Shown here: piece by piece, positions 11,942 to 23,490 of the stretch | Position numbering within the stretch: position 1 is the first letter of the stretch | Layout of the letters: each line of letters opens with the position of its first letter | Notes under the pieces: model-generated | What the model saw: the letters and a program-made list of their open reading frames with translations, nothing else | Told to the model about the DNA's origin: nothing | Databases searched by the model: none | Source of the DNA: Congeria kusceri | Lineage: Eukaryota; Mollusca; Bivalvia; Myida; Dreissenidae | Direction of reading: 5' to 3' | Length of the DNA stretch: 64,000 nucleotides | NCBI GenBank assembly: GCA_027627225.1 | Contig: CM051038.1 | Coordinates: 41,227,341-41,291,340, forward strand | Program-made: the position numbers and the translations under genes

Positions 11942-12160
11942 GTGGGGATTGGTCATGAAATTATTTCTACGGCCATTCTCCCCCTACCTCTGATTCAAGT
12001 TGGGCAGTTGTCAATTACTGACATAAGTATGTGCACTTAGTACTGGTAAACTGCTTAGATTGGCTAAGCTTGCCCAGGAAAAGTGTGAGTAAGTTAACTG
12101 ACCCCTGTGATATGACTGAAATACTGTTAAGCGGCGAAAAAAGCAACAACAAAAACAGAA
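11942..12160 (+). mobile_element. SINE, 5'-truncated copy (no tRNA head)
   Basis: Matches the body and tail of the minus-strand SINE at 36129-36444. Shared blocks are GTGGGGATTGGT.ATGAAAT, GGGCAGTTGTCA, TTAGTACTGGT, GTGTGAGTA and GATATGACTGAAATACTGTT, followed by a GCGGCGAAAA..CAACAAAAA tail. It lacks the tRNA-like head seen in the other copy. The layout recalls molluscan tRNA-derived SINEs of the V-SINE type; the exact family is inferred from memory. Confidence 0.7.
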
Positions 12161-12240
12161 GTACAAGTATACTCCTCAGTAGGAAGAATGGGGCCCATAA
12201 TCAGACCTCAGAAATTAAAGACCCTTATAACTGTTCACTT

Positions 12241-12448
12241 TTATGCCCTCACAAAGTGGGAGGCATGAAGCATTGCACTTGTCCGTCCGTACGTACGTCC
12301 CGAAATTTTGTGGACTTGACTTCACTTTAACTGCTGGGTGGATTTCACTCAGACTTCCACAGCTGAAGAACCTTAATGTGTAGGTGATCCTAACGGAAGG
12401 AATTTTGGCTGCGATCAATTTTGGCAAAATTATGGCCCTTTGTAATTT
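12241..12448 (+). repeat. Molluscan dispersed repeat with TACGTACG leader
   Basis: Starts ATGCCCTCACAAAGTGGGAGGCAT, an imperfect hairpin, followed by GTCCGTCCGTACGTACG. Then comes a body with TTTAACTGCTGGGTGGATT and TTTTGGCTGCGA. A diverged second copy of the body appears at 13490-13605 (TTTAACTGCTTGGCGGATT, TTTTGGCTGCGACCAATTAG). The 12449-13461 repeat therefore sits between two related segments. The start type (ATGCCC... hairpin plus TACGTACG) recurs at 19621. Confidence 0.55.
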
Positions 12449-13461
12449 TTAGCTCACCTGAACACAACGTGCCTTTTGTCCGTCGTGCGTCATCAACATT
12501 TACCCTGTGAACACTCTAAAGGCCACATTTATTGGACAATCTTCATGAAAATTGGTCAGAACATCTGTCCCAGTGATGTCTCAGCCGAGTTCAAAACTGC
12601 GTCATGTGGGGTCAAAAACTAGGTCACTAGGTCAAATTGAAGAAAAAGCCTGTGAACACTCTAGAAGTCACATTTTTGGCCCAATCAACATAAAACTTGC
12701 TCAGAACCTTTGTTCTTATGATATCTCGGTCGAGTTTGAAAATGGTTCCGCTCCGTTGAAAAACATGGCCGCCAGGGAGCGGGGCAGTTTTCCTTATATG
12801 GCTATAGACAAAGCTTGTGAACACTCTAGGAGTCACATTTTTTGCCCAATCAACATGGAACTTGCTCAGAACATTTGTTCTTATGATATCTCAGCCGAGT
12901 TCGAAAATGGGTCATGTGGGATCAAAAACTAGGTCACTAGGTCAATTGAATAAAAAGCTTGTGAACACTCTTGAAGTCATATTTTTTACCCAATCTTCTT
13001 GAAACTCGCTCAGAACATTTGTTTTAATAATATCTCAGACGAGTTCAAAACTGGGTCATGTGGGGTCAAAAAATAGGTCACTAGGTCAGATTGAAGAAAA
13101 AGCTTGTGAACACTCAAGAAGTCACATTTTTTTCCCAATATTCTTGAAACTTGCTCAGAACATTTGTTTAAATGATATCTGGGACAAGTTCAAAACTAGC
13201 TCATGTCAAGTCAAAAACTAGGTCACCAGGACAAATAGAAAAGAAAGCTTGTGAATAGTCTAGATGCCACATTTATGGCCATCATCATGAAACTTGCTCA
13301 GAACATTTGTCCAAAGATATCTGGGACACGTTCAAAACCAGAAATCTAGGTCACCAGGCCAAATTGAAAAAAAAAGCTTGTGAACACTTCATGAAACTTG
13401 CTCAGAACAACAGTTTCTTAGCCCCTCAGATGAATGACCTAGGGCTTTATGGCCCTCTTGT
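12449..13461 (+). repeat. Dispersed repeat with ~145-bp tandem core, ~6 units
   Basis: Begins TTTTTAGCTCACCTGAACAC and ends ATGGCCCTCTTGTTTC. The core repeats TGTGAACACTCTAGAAGTCA-type blocks at about 12508, 12650, 12817, 12960, 13106 and 13249, with a truncated one at 13379. Each is followed by TTGCTCAGAACATTTGTT, GATATCT and GGTCACTAGGTCA. This is a very common repeat type in mollusc genomes; short coding-like frames inside it are spurious. Confidence 0.75.
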
Positions 13462-13627
13462 TTCAACTATAGAATATATACTTCACAAAATTTGGTGGAC
13501 TAAACTCCCCTTTAACTGCTTGGCGGATTGCGCTCAAACTTTCACAGCTGTAAACGCTGTGGAATTTTGGCTGCGACCAATTAGGACAGAATTATGGCCC
13601 ATTGTGTTGGTGACACTCCCTTTGTTT

Positions 13628-13843
13628 GTGTCCAAACAGGTGTCTTGGGGGCATCCGTGTCTGTGTCCAAACATGTGTCTTGGGGGCATCCCCATGTCTG
13701 TGTCCAAACATGTGTCTTGGGGGCATCCGTGTCTGTGTCAAACATGTGTCTTGGGGGCATCCGTGTCTGTGTCCAAACATGTGTCTTGGGGGCATCCGTG
13801 TCTGTGTCCAAACATGTGTCTTGGGGGCATCCGTGTCTGTGAC
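13628..13843. repeat. 35-bp minisatellite, 6 copies
   Basis: Units read GTGTCCAAACATGTGTCTTG followed by GGGGCATCCGTGTCT. One copy carries a 2-bp insertion (CCCCATG) and one a 1-bp deletion, which shuffles the frame. The overlapping open frames on both strands are therefore repeat by-products. Confidence 0.9.
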
Positions 13844-14992
13844 ACATATAGTTAAGATAAAATTACAAAATCCTGTTTCATAGTAATGCTAAATTTAAGA
13901 TTATTTTGCTTTTACATTTGCAATAATATCCAACTATTGTAACAGAAATGATTTTAGTTATTAATAAATGGTAGGTTTATTGCTGTAACTGTTTACCTTG
14001 CTAAATTTTGTTTTAAAAATTGGTTCAGTTTTTGCAATACTGTGTTCTGGTGTGAATATTAATAAACCCTGGTAAATTGTAAATGTAATCACGCTTTCAA
14101 ATGACGTCAAGTTTCTATATGTGTGAATTTATTATTGCTGTAGCGGTGCCTTGTTAGAACTGTGTAACATAGTAACAATAGCAGACAGGATTTTGCATTC
14201 AATTGTAACATGGCAGAGTCTGCGTTGGCAATGGCTACAAATTATATACTGGCTATATTAACAACAAGTTTTGTTGTTGATAATTAGCTCTGCATACAAC
14301 TCTATATCCAACGTCACACATTGCAATTGTTAATAATTCTCTGTTTGAACTGAGACACACATTCTGCTACTAGCACCATTTCTAGTTGCAAATAACCTCA
14401 TAAAAATAATCAAATTTCCCTGTAAACTTTCCAAAATATATATCACCATCCAAAATTAACCCAGTTGCACTTGTATATACTAATGTATAGAATAAATCTT
14501 TTACACATGTACGGTTGTTTAACTGGATTTTTTATTTGGCTAAATAAAATTGCTTTTAATAGTCTCCAACTGCTGAATTAATTGAGCATTTTGCCAGACC
14601 TCAATTCAGCTTTCAACATTCATCAGTGATTACTGCAGGTATTTATTTATATGTGTCCGGTTATTATTATTCGTCCTGTAAACATGTTTAAATGGTATGT
14701 TCAGTTCAGAGACTGGAGTAATATGCAGATACATTAGTGTTTAACTGATTCACTGCTGAAAGAAACAATGCAAACAAATGGCATTTTGCCTGACAGTTGT
14801 GATCAAGAGTCAGACAGCATTGTGTAGAAAGGAATTGATTAAACAGGCTTCATTGTCATTATGCAATTTTGTATTTAAAATATGAGTCTGGTATTTCAAA
14901 GAATTCAGTTTAAAAATTAATATAATATTTTAAACAGATCTGCACTATGAAAGGATTTGTTTTAAAATCATGAATATTTTATATCTGAAGCT
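13844..14992. other. No gene recognised
   Basis: AT-rich sequence without recognised exons, structured RNA or repeats. Confidence 0.4.
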
Positions 14993-15200
14993 AGACCATG
15001 TGTTTCCCATAGCGCTGTTTATAACTGAACATCAGACCATGTGTTTCACATAGCGCTGTTTATATCTGAACATCAGACCATGTGTTTTACATAGCACTGT
15101 TTAGAACTGAACATCAGACCATGTGTTTCACATAGCGCTGTTTATATCTGAAGCTAGACCATGTGTTTCACATAGCGCTGTTTATAACTGAACGTCAGAC
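14993..15200. repeat. 41-bp tandem repeat, 5 copies
   Basis: Units start AGACCATGTGTTTCACATAG and continue CGCTGTTTATAACTGAACATC, at 14993, 15034, 15075, 15116 and about 15156. Single-base variants distinguish the copies. Confidence 0.85.
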
Positions 15201-15262
15201 AATAGAAACAAGTCGTTCAAGTTAGATCTCTTCTTTAATTTAGTGGTATTTCCTATATAATA

Positions 15263-15926
15263 CACAAAAACCCCGCTTTACGACCACCTCGATTTTACGA
15301 CCACCCCGCTAAAGCGGACACTTTTTAAAAGACCCGATTGTTTTCCTGTATATTTAAATGGTCTCAAACCCCGATTATCAGGCATCCCGCTATTCCGTAT
15401 TACGACCACTTATCCCAGACCGAAAGTACCAAATAATGCTCAAAATAACCGGGCTACTGCGACCAGTGTCATTTGGTTGTGGACACTTAACTTTATCAAG
15501 AAACATCATATGCCGTAGAGATAACATAATGCTTTGCAGTATAAAAGTAGCATGTGAAAAACAATGTTACACTGGTTTGATAAGGGATTAGCACATCAGC
15601 TGTGTATCAGATTACCTTAATTGACACTGGCTGACAGTTAGTGGGTAACACTGACGAATGCTGAAGCTTAAATGGGCTTAGTTTATCAAGTTTTTATTAA
15701 TTTCCAGCTTAAGTTTACCGTTCATCCCGAAACTATCAATTACATTATCTGTATTCAGTAAAACATTTTATTGAAAACAAATTGGAATTTTTGTTATCTA
15801 TTCATTATTCATTATTTTCATTTACTGGCTCGGCGATATGCACTAACTCGATAATACGATGTGACCCCGTTATAAAGACCACTTTTATTAAGACCCCTAA
15901 CTGGTCGTATTAGCGGGATTTTACTG
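15263..15926. mobile_element. Non-autonomous DNA transposon with TA target site (pogo/Tigger-like)
   Basis: The left tip is CACAAAAACCCCGCTTTACG and the reverse complement of the right tip is CAGTAAAATCCCGCTAATAC, both followed by GACCA. TA lies outside each end (15261-15262 and 15927-15928). A TA duplication and CAGT-type tips with CCCCG...CGACCA recall pogo/Tigger elements, which is inference. The 77-codon frame at 15358-15591 shows no transposase motif, so the element is probably non-autonomous. Confidence 0.6.
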
Positions 15927-15928
15927 TA

Positions 15929-16368
15929 CATTTCTTTAAAGTAATTCATGACATGTTATTTACTAGATCTTCAAAACTTTTATTTTATTTGAATTGTTTA
16001 ATCCGAACTTGAATACTGCATAAGAACATTTTTGGCAAGGGTTTATTTTCTGGAAGTAACTTAGTCAAGGATTAAATTTGAAGGTTCAAAATTCCATCAT
16101 TTGACACTGCATATATTGCGTTCTATACACTATGTCTTCGATAATGTTAAAATGTTACAAGAATAAGACCTGTTAAAATTCTTTTTTACTTTTTATCTCA
16201 TTTCCTGAGTTTTGCTACGTGTATTTAACACCTTTTTTTGTAGTAATTTCTTCATTGAATTACCTGGTATTTAAAACACACATGGAAATTCTGTTTTTGT
16301 ATTTTGAGTTAATTACATCTACCTGTTGATTACACCCAAACACTTTATGTCTGGTCTATGTTGTATTT
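15929..16368. other. No gene recognised; degenerate array edge
   Basis: Ends with a decayed unit (TTTATGTCTGGTCTATGTTG) of the array that follows. No coding evidence. Confidence 0.4.
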
Positions 16369-17603
16369 GCCCTGACGTTGGTTTCTTTCACCAAAACGCA
16401 TGATGTCTGTTTTATGTTGTATTTGCCCTGACGTTGGTTTCTTTCACCAAAACGCATGATGTCTGTTTTATGTTGTATTTGCCCTGACGTTGGTTTCTTT
16501 CACCAAAACGCATGATGTCTGTTTTATGTTGTATTTGCCCTGACGTTGGTTTCTTTCACCAAAACGCATGATGTCTGTTTTATGTTGTATTTTGCCCTGA
16601 CGTTGGTTTCTTTCACCAAAACGCATGATGTCTGTTTTATGTTGTATTTGCCCTGACGTTGGTTTCTTTCACCAAAACGCATGATGTCTGTTTTATGTTG
16701 TATTTGCCCTGACGTTGGTTTCTTTCACCAAAACGCATGATGTCTGTTTTATGTTGTATTTGCCCTGACGTTGGTTTCTTTCACCAAAACGCATGATGTC
16801 TGTTTTATGTTGTATTTGCCCTGACGTTGGTTTCTTTCACCAAAACGCATGATGTCTGTTTTATGTTGTATTTGCCCTGACGTTGGTTTCTTTCACCAAA
16901 ACGCATGATGTCTGTTTTATGTTGTATTTGCCCTGACGTTGGTTTCTTTCACCAAAACGCATGATGTCTGTTTTATGTTGTATTTGCCCTGACGTTGGTT
17001 TCTTTCACCAAAACGCATGATGTCTGTTTTATGTTGTATTTGCCCTGACGTTGGTTTCTTTCACCAAAACGCATGATGTCTGTTTTATGTTGTATTTGCC
17101 CTGACGTTGGTTTCTTTCACCAAAACGCATGATGTCTGTTTTATGTTGTATTTGCCCTGACGTTGGTTTCTTTCACCAAAACGCATGATGTCTGTTTTAT
17201 GTTGTATTTGCCCTGACGTTGGTTTCTTTCACCAAAACGCATGATGTCTGTTTTATGTTGTATTTGCCCTGACGTTGGTTTCTTTCACCAAAACGCATGA
17301 TGTCTGTTTTATGTTGTATTTGCCCTGACGTTGGTTTCTTTCACCAAAACGCATGATGTCTGTTTTATGTTGTATTTGCCCTGACGTTGGTTTCTTTCAC
17401 CAAAACGCATGATGTCTGTTTTATGTTGTATTTTGCCCTGACGTTGGTTTCTTTCACCAAAACGCATGATGTCTGTTTTATGTTGTATTTGCCCTGACGT
17501 TGGTTTCTTTCACCAAAACGCATGATGTCTGTTTTATGTTGTATTTTGCCCTGACGTTGGTTTCTTTCACCAAAACGCATGATGTCTGTTTTATGTTGTA
17601 TTT
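16369..17603. repeat. 56-bp satellite-like array, ~22 copies
   Basis: Units run GCCCTGACGTTGGTTTCTTT, CACCAAAACGCATGATGTCT, GTTTTATGTTGTATTT. They are almost identical; the only differences I see are three 57-bp units with one extra T (near 16590, 17433 and 17544). Half-decayed units flank the array on both sides. High identity points to recent amplification or ongoing homogenisation. The minus-strand reading frame in it is a repeat artefact. Confidence 0.95.
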
Positions 17604-19620
17604 GCCCTGATCCCTCATTTTACAACCAAACACATAATGTCTGTTGTTATTCTATTTTCAGTTACTTCCCTGGTGATTTTAAGTCTTATGAACGAGTGGG
17701 AAAGTGACTGGGAAACCAAAGCCCAAAGAAGCCCAGTGAAACCCAACAAGGCCATTTGGATGACCCCAGTACCATGACCTACTGGGTAGCCAGAACAAAG
17801 AAGATGAAGATTGCCCATCACCAAGTTCACTGGCAGAGTCAAAATGCCTGTTCTGTCCAGACACATGGTCTTTATATCTGGGTTACAAATATGGTTAGAT
17901 CCTAAGGACATGTTTGTACAGGACATTCTTTGATGTGTAACAGCACACTCCTAAATGCTGCAGTTTTATTGATACCCTGGGTATATCAAACTCTGCAGGA
18001 TCAAGAGGTATTGAAGCAAAACTGCTCAAGTCAAAACCTCTTGTATGAGTTGAAGCTTTATGGATACATGCATGTCCTTATGTGTTACATTCAGACCATT
18101 GATAACAGGGTGAAGACACTATTTTAAAGAAAATATTGCCATGAAAAACGCATTACAAGCAAAATCTACTGTATTACCTTTTTTTGATGATTACTAATTC
18201 ATAGTGTCAGACACTATTGAAATGTCAGGTACTTTTAGTTTTAAACATCAACTTGATAACATTTTAATCTGAGAAAAACAATCCCATAGCAGGGTCAAAA
18301 AAGAATGACATCGAGTGATGCAGAGTTATTATGCACATTTGTTTTTGTGTGTGAATGAAGCACAGATTTGGGACATTTGTTTTTTTGTGATGAATGCAGA
18401 GTTTGTTTGGGATATTAGTATATATTTTTGCATATGTTAATATAAAATTATAAGAATGCTTGTTTGCTATGTTTTTTAGAATGTATAGAGAATTAACAAC
18501 ACAGGGATCAATAGTGAAACTGTTGTTTGTTGTATAATGCAAATTATTTGTTGCACTGTTGTTTCAACATACATTGTTTTGTTTTAATATAATTTCTGTT
18601 AAGGTTGCTATTTGATGTGTGCTATAATTTGGTTTTCACCATCATTTAACTTGACCATCTGTTTATTTATTGTTGAGTGCTAATTGTGTAAATAAACTGG
18701 TACAAATGAAAATTAGTGACATGTACAGGCCACAAGATGATATGTAATTCAATAGGTTTGTTCAAAATGACATGTTTTGTGTTTTGTTAGTTCAACCTGT
18801 ATATGACCCTTTGATCATTACATCAGTTTTGGTTTTATATACAGGTTGTTTGCTGCGTTACATCAATTTTCAAAAGATCAATAATAATCAGATAACAGAG
18901 AGGTGGCTGATCCATAATTCAACACTGTGACTTAAAAATGTAGCACTTCTGTTTGACTCCATCTTAAATTTCCATGGTAACCTGCAGTATGCCAACTGTC
19001 CACCATCACTAAAAAGGCGCACAAATTCCTCCAGATACTAGTGTTCCTTGGGTTGAAAGTGATGATATATGGCTTTTATGCTCTCTATTTAAAGCTTCAG
19101 TAATAAGACTAGCATTCATATTTTATTGAAATATTATAATGGTGCATTAACGAGCAGCCTAAGTGTGTTGGTTTTGTTTAGTTTGAATTTCAACATCATG
19201 CACAATACAGTTTCATTCACTGCTTTAACCATCATTATGTTTGAAGGTTTTTGTTTCTTTGACATCATATAATTATTATATATGTTGACAGAAATAGGTA
19301 CTAAATTAATAATTAGCAGAATTAAAAGAATATTTATGCAGGGAATATATGTAAATAATGACGCTAATTAAAAGTTTCTGAAGTAACATAGCATAAATAT
19401 AATTTATTGTCATATGTCGTGTACATAGAAATGTTTAGTTTACCTTTGTCTGTTGTATTGATCATTTACATCACAATAATTTATTATTTCTAAACATGTG
19501 ATGCATATAATTAGTTTTGTTATATCACAGATAAATATTCAATGGCTTTGTCTGCTCCCTAACAAATACGGTATTAACATATACTAAACCGTGAATACCT
19601 TAATATGAACAGTTCTTTTT
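17604..19620. other. No firm gene; possible terminal exon at its start
   Basis: A pyrimidine-rich tract ending TTTTCAG (17655-17661) is followed by 15 in-frame codons ending at a TGA (17662-17707) that read YFPGDFKSYERVGK. This could be the last exon of a plus-strand gene, with AATAAA near 18692 as a distant poly(A) signal, but I find no partner exons. The rest is AT-rich and featureless. Confidence 0.25.
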
Positions 19621-20940
19621 TTATGCCCCCACCATCAAGGATGGGGGGGCATAGAGAGTTTACCCTGTCTGTGGGTACGTACGTATGTACGTATGTTCGG
19701 ATTCTTGTCCAGACAATAACTTTGTCCAGCATTTTCAAATAATTTGGCAGAAATGTTAAGCATAATTAGATGGTGTGTCGCACGCAGGAACCAGGTTCCT
19801 AGGTCCAAGGTCAAGGTCACACTTAAAGGTCAAAGGTCAAATGTAAGAATTAAGCCTTCTATCCTGTCTGGAGCATAAGTTTGTCCAGCATGGAAGGAAT
19901 TTCAAATAACTTAACACAAGTGTTGAGCATGGTGAGACGGTGTGTCACGTGCAAGAACCAGGTCCCTAGGTCCAAGGTCAAGGTCACACTTAAAGGTCAA
20001 AGGTCAAATATAAGAATTTAAGCCAAAGACCCTGTCCTGAGCATAAGTTTGTCTAGCATGGATGGAATTTCAAGTAACTTGGCCCAAGTGTTGAGCAAGG
20101 TGTGATGGTGTGTCGCGCGCAGGAACCAGGTCCAAGGTCAAGGTAACACTGAAAGGTCAAAGGTCAAATATAAGAATTTAAGCCTTCTATCCCTCTCCGG
20201 AGAATAATTTTGTCCAGCATGGAAGGAATTTCATATATCTTGGAACAAGTGTTAAGCATGGTGAGACGGTGTGTCGCGCGCAAGAATCAGGTGCCTAGGT
20301 CAAGGTCAAGGTCAAACTTAAAGGTCAAAGGTCAAATTTAAGACTTTAAGCCATAGACCCTGTCTGAAGCATAATATTGTCCAGCATGGAAGGAATTTCA
20401 AATAACTTGGCACAAGTGTTAAGCATGGTGAGACGGTGTGTTGCGCGCAAGAAACAGGTCCCTAGGTCCAAGGTGACACTTTAAGGTCAAGTATATGTAT
20501 ATATGTTAAGATTCTTGTCCAGGCAATAACTCTGTCCAGCATTGAAGGATTTTCAAATAACTTGGCAGAAGTGATAACCATTATAAGACGATGTGTCACC
20601 CACAAAAACTAGGTCTAAGGTCAAGGTCACTGAAAGGTCAAAGGTGAAGTATAAGAATTAAGTCCATGGATTCTGTCTGGAGCATAATTTTGTCCGGCAT
20701 GAAAATTTTTCAAATAACTTGGCAGAAGTGGTAAGCATTATGAGACGGCATGTGGCGTTCAAGAACCAGGTCTGTAGCTGAAAGGTCAAGGTCATTAATC
20801 AAGGTCAAGGGTTAAATAATTTTCCAGAGCATAATATTGTCATGCATGCAGGGATTTCAGATAAATTGGCAGAAATGATCACATTTACCAGATGATGTGT
20901 TGCATGCACGAACCTGACTTGTGAAGTAAGTGAACTACTT
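19621..20940 (+). repeat. Dispersed repeat with ~165-bp tandem core, ~8 units
   Basis: Opens with a strong hairpin, TATGCCCCCACCATC-AAG-GATGGGGGGGCATA, then TACGTACGTATGTACGTATG. The core repeats TTTGTCCAGCATGGAAGGAA, ACTTGGCACAAGTGTT, GACGGTGTGTCGCGCGCAAG and AAGGTCAAAGGTCAAAT with a spacing of 150-172 bp. It shares its start type with the repeat at 12241. No coding capacity. Confidence 0.75.
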
Positions 20941-21985
20941 CCCTTAATTCAGGAGAGTTTAAAGCATAATTCAAAAATGATAAAAGGCATTTTGTTGATT
21001 TTGCACAGAATGATTTAAGATAGCAAGAGTAAGTGAGGCATACAAGAACCATAACTCATAATTGCCTTAAAGTTTTAATTACTACCCTTAATTGATTTTT
21101 TTGTCAGGACTAAAACTATTTTGTATATCCAAATTACTTCACACAATAAGAGAATACATTAGCAGAAAGTCAAATATAAAAGGAGAATTCTCTTTTTGCA
21201 AAATTATTTGTATGCATACAGAAAAAGCGGCGCCATGTAGAAATGGCTGCACAGGTAGGGGCATCTGTGTCTGTGGACACATTTCTAGGTTGGTATTTTT
21301 TTTACAAAAATTATGTATGTTCTTGTTTGCAAAAATATTAGATTTTTTTAATGAGATAATCGTCCAAATTGAATGGGTATTTTTCTTGTAGTTTATACAG
21401 AACTTATATTTTATAATTTGTTTATTTGTAGAACAAGATTTTTAATGAGATTGGTTAGAATTAACCTCACATTTAATTCGGTTTCATGTATTTCTAATTC
21501 ACAGAACAGTTAACTATGTTTAATGTGCAAAGTTGTTAGTTTGATGTAAATTTTCTGTATGACTGTTAGTTTAATGTGAATTGTCTGTATGACTGATGTA
21601 AATTTCACTGTTCATTGCAAATGGTACATTTTTCATGCTTGAAATTGATCATACTGTGATGAGTGCGTGAAAACATTTAATTTGATTAAAATGCAATCAT
21701 TAAATTGAAATGACATTGTGTTGTTTTACTAATTAAAAGAAACTTATTTTGGGTAACTTTACAAATGTGATATGAATCTGTATAGACAATCTTATGAATA
21801 TAACATCTGTATTTAAAACACACGTTGCTGGTTAGCACAATCATACTAATTCGTTAAATGCAACATTGTTTATGCAGTGGGTGTTTGTACCCCTTCAGAG
21901 GCACCTTATGCCATGTACGTGACCTAGAAATGATCATTATACAATCAAGTGTGAATAGAATTATTATTTTACATGTATCTGTGAA
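20941..21985. other. No firm gene; possible EGF-like mini-exon
   Basis: A 67-bp segment (21222-21288) sits between an AG (after TATGCATACA) and a GT (TTCTAG|GTTGGT). Its frame reads PCRNGCTGRGICVCG, spacing cysteines like part of an EGF module. The donor is weak and no neighbouring exon was found. The remainder is AT-rich. Confidence 0.25.
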
Positions 21986-23060
21986 AAGTCTTAATTGAAA
22001 TTCGTGTACATCAGCGCACTAGTCTGAATTGAAATACTTGTTCATCGGTGCGCTAGTCTGAAATGAAATATGTGTACATCAGTGCACTAGTCTGAAATGA
22101 AATTAGTGTACATCAGTGCACTTGTCGGAAATGAAATTCGTGTACATCAGCACTAGTCTTAAGTGAAATTCTTGTACGTCAGTGCACTAGTCTGAAATGA
22201 AATATGTCTAGATCAGTGCACTAGTCTGAAATTAAATTCTTGTACTCCAGTACACTAGTCTGAAATGAAATTCTTGTATGCCAGTGCACTAGTCTGAAAT
22301 GAAATTCTTGTATGTCAGTGAACTAGTCTGAAATGAAATTCGTGTACATAGTGCACTAGTCTGAAATGAAATTCTTGTACGTCAGTACACTAGTCTGAAA
22401 TGAAATATGTGTACGTCAGTGCATTAGTCTGAAATGAAATATGTGTACATCAGTGCACTAGTCTGAAATGAAATTATTGTATATCACTGCACTAGTCTGA
22501 AATGAAATTCTTGTACATCAGTGCACTAGTCTGAAATGAACTTCTTGTACGTCGGTGCACTAGTCTGAAATGAAATTTCTGTACATCATTGCACTAGACT
22601 TAAATGAAATTCGTGTACATCAGTGCACTAGACTAAAATGAAATTCTTGTACATCAGTGCACTAGACTGAAATGAAATTCTTGTACATCAGTGCACTAGT
22701 CTGAAATGAACTTCTTGTACGTCGGTGCACTAGTCTGAAATGAAATTTCTGTACATCATTGCACTAGACTTAAATGAAATTCGTGTACATCAGTGCACTA
22801 GACTAAAATGAAATTCTTGTACATCAGTGCACTAGTCTGAAATGAAATTCTTGTACATCAGTGCACTAGTCTGAAATGAACTTCTTGTACGTCGGTGCAC
22901 TAGTCTGAAATGAAATTTCTGTACATCATTGCACTAGACTTAAATGAAATTCGTGTACATCAGTGCACTAGACTAAAATGAAATTCTTGTACATCAGTGC
23001 ACTAGACTGAAATGAAATATGTGTACGTCAGTGCACTAGTCTAAAATAAGAATTGTACAT
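21986..23060. repeat. 34-bp tandem array, ~31 copies, with 170-bp higher-order repeat
   Basis: Basic unit: TGAAATGAAATTCTTGTACA plus TCAGTGCACTAGTC. The left half is heterogeneous. From about 22531 a block of five distinguishable units repeats with a 170-bp period: the variant CTGAAATGAACTTCTTGTAC occurs at 22531, 22701 and 22871. This is classical higher-order satellite structure. ACTAGT and GTGCAC palindromes occur in most units. Confidence 0.9.
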
Positions 23061-23490
23061 CAGTGTGTACTTAGAAGAGTGGGCAAATCTGTTTGCGGCA
23101 GCGGGTACCATACGTTGATGTTCTTCACAGCTAACGGTGAAATATTTTTACCTTAATGGTCGCTTCGTGGTTCATTTACTTTCCACCAAGTGCGATTTTT
23201 ATCGGGCCTCGTAAACTCATTGACTTCAAAAGTTCAATACAGTCGCTAATTTGCAATGCATTGGTGGATTTTCATTAACAAGTATGTTTTGTTGACAAAA
23301 ACTTCATTCATTAGCAAGTACTAAACAAGGCATGTATGCAAAGATCAATGTTGTCCTTCCTTTGTGTGACAGTTGGTCCTCAACAATGCGACCTCCGATA
23401 ATTGCTTATGTCAAGTGAGAAGAATGCACCATCCATCGATTTCCTCTTGATACCGGAGGCAATAATGTCCAGGTAAACAGATATTGATGT
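23061..23490. other. No gene recognised
   Basis: Unique-looking spacer between two tandem regions. Confidence 0.4.

Noticed and set aside
12552..12932. 126-codon open frame with repeated HSRSHIF...LAQN phrases
   Set aside because: It is translation of the ~145-bp tandem core of a dispersed molluscan repeat.
13307..13883. Several long open frames rich in Cys, Val and Gly (CLGGI, VSWGHP)
   Set aside because: These are frames through the 35-bp minisatellite; unit indels break any constant protein.
16327..17640. CRISPR-like appearance of evenly spaced repeats
   Set aside because: The whole 56-bp unit repeats with no unique spacers; this is a eukaryotic tandem array.
17615..17926. 103-codon minus-strand open frame
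   Set aside because: No recognisable domain or splice context; the plus strand has at least a splice-acceptor candidate here, and neither is convincing.
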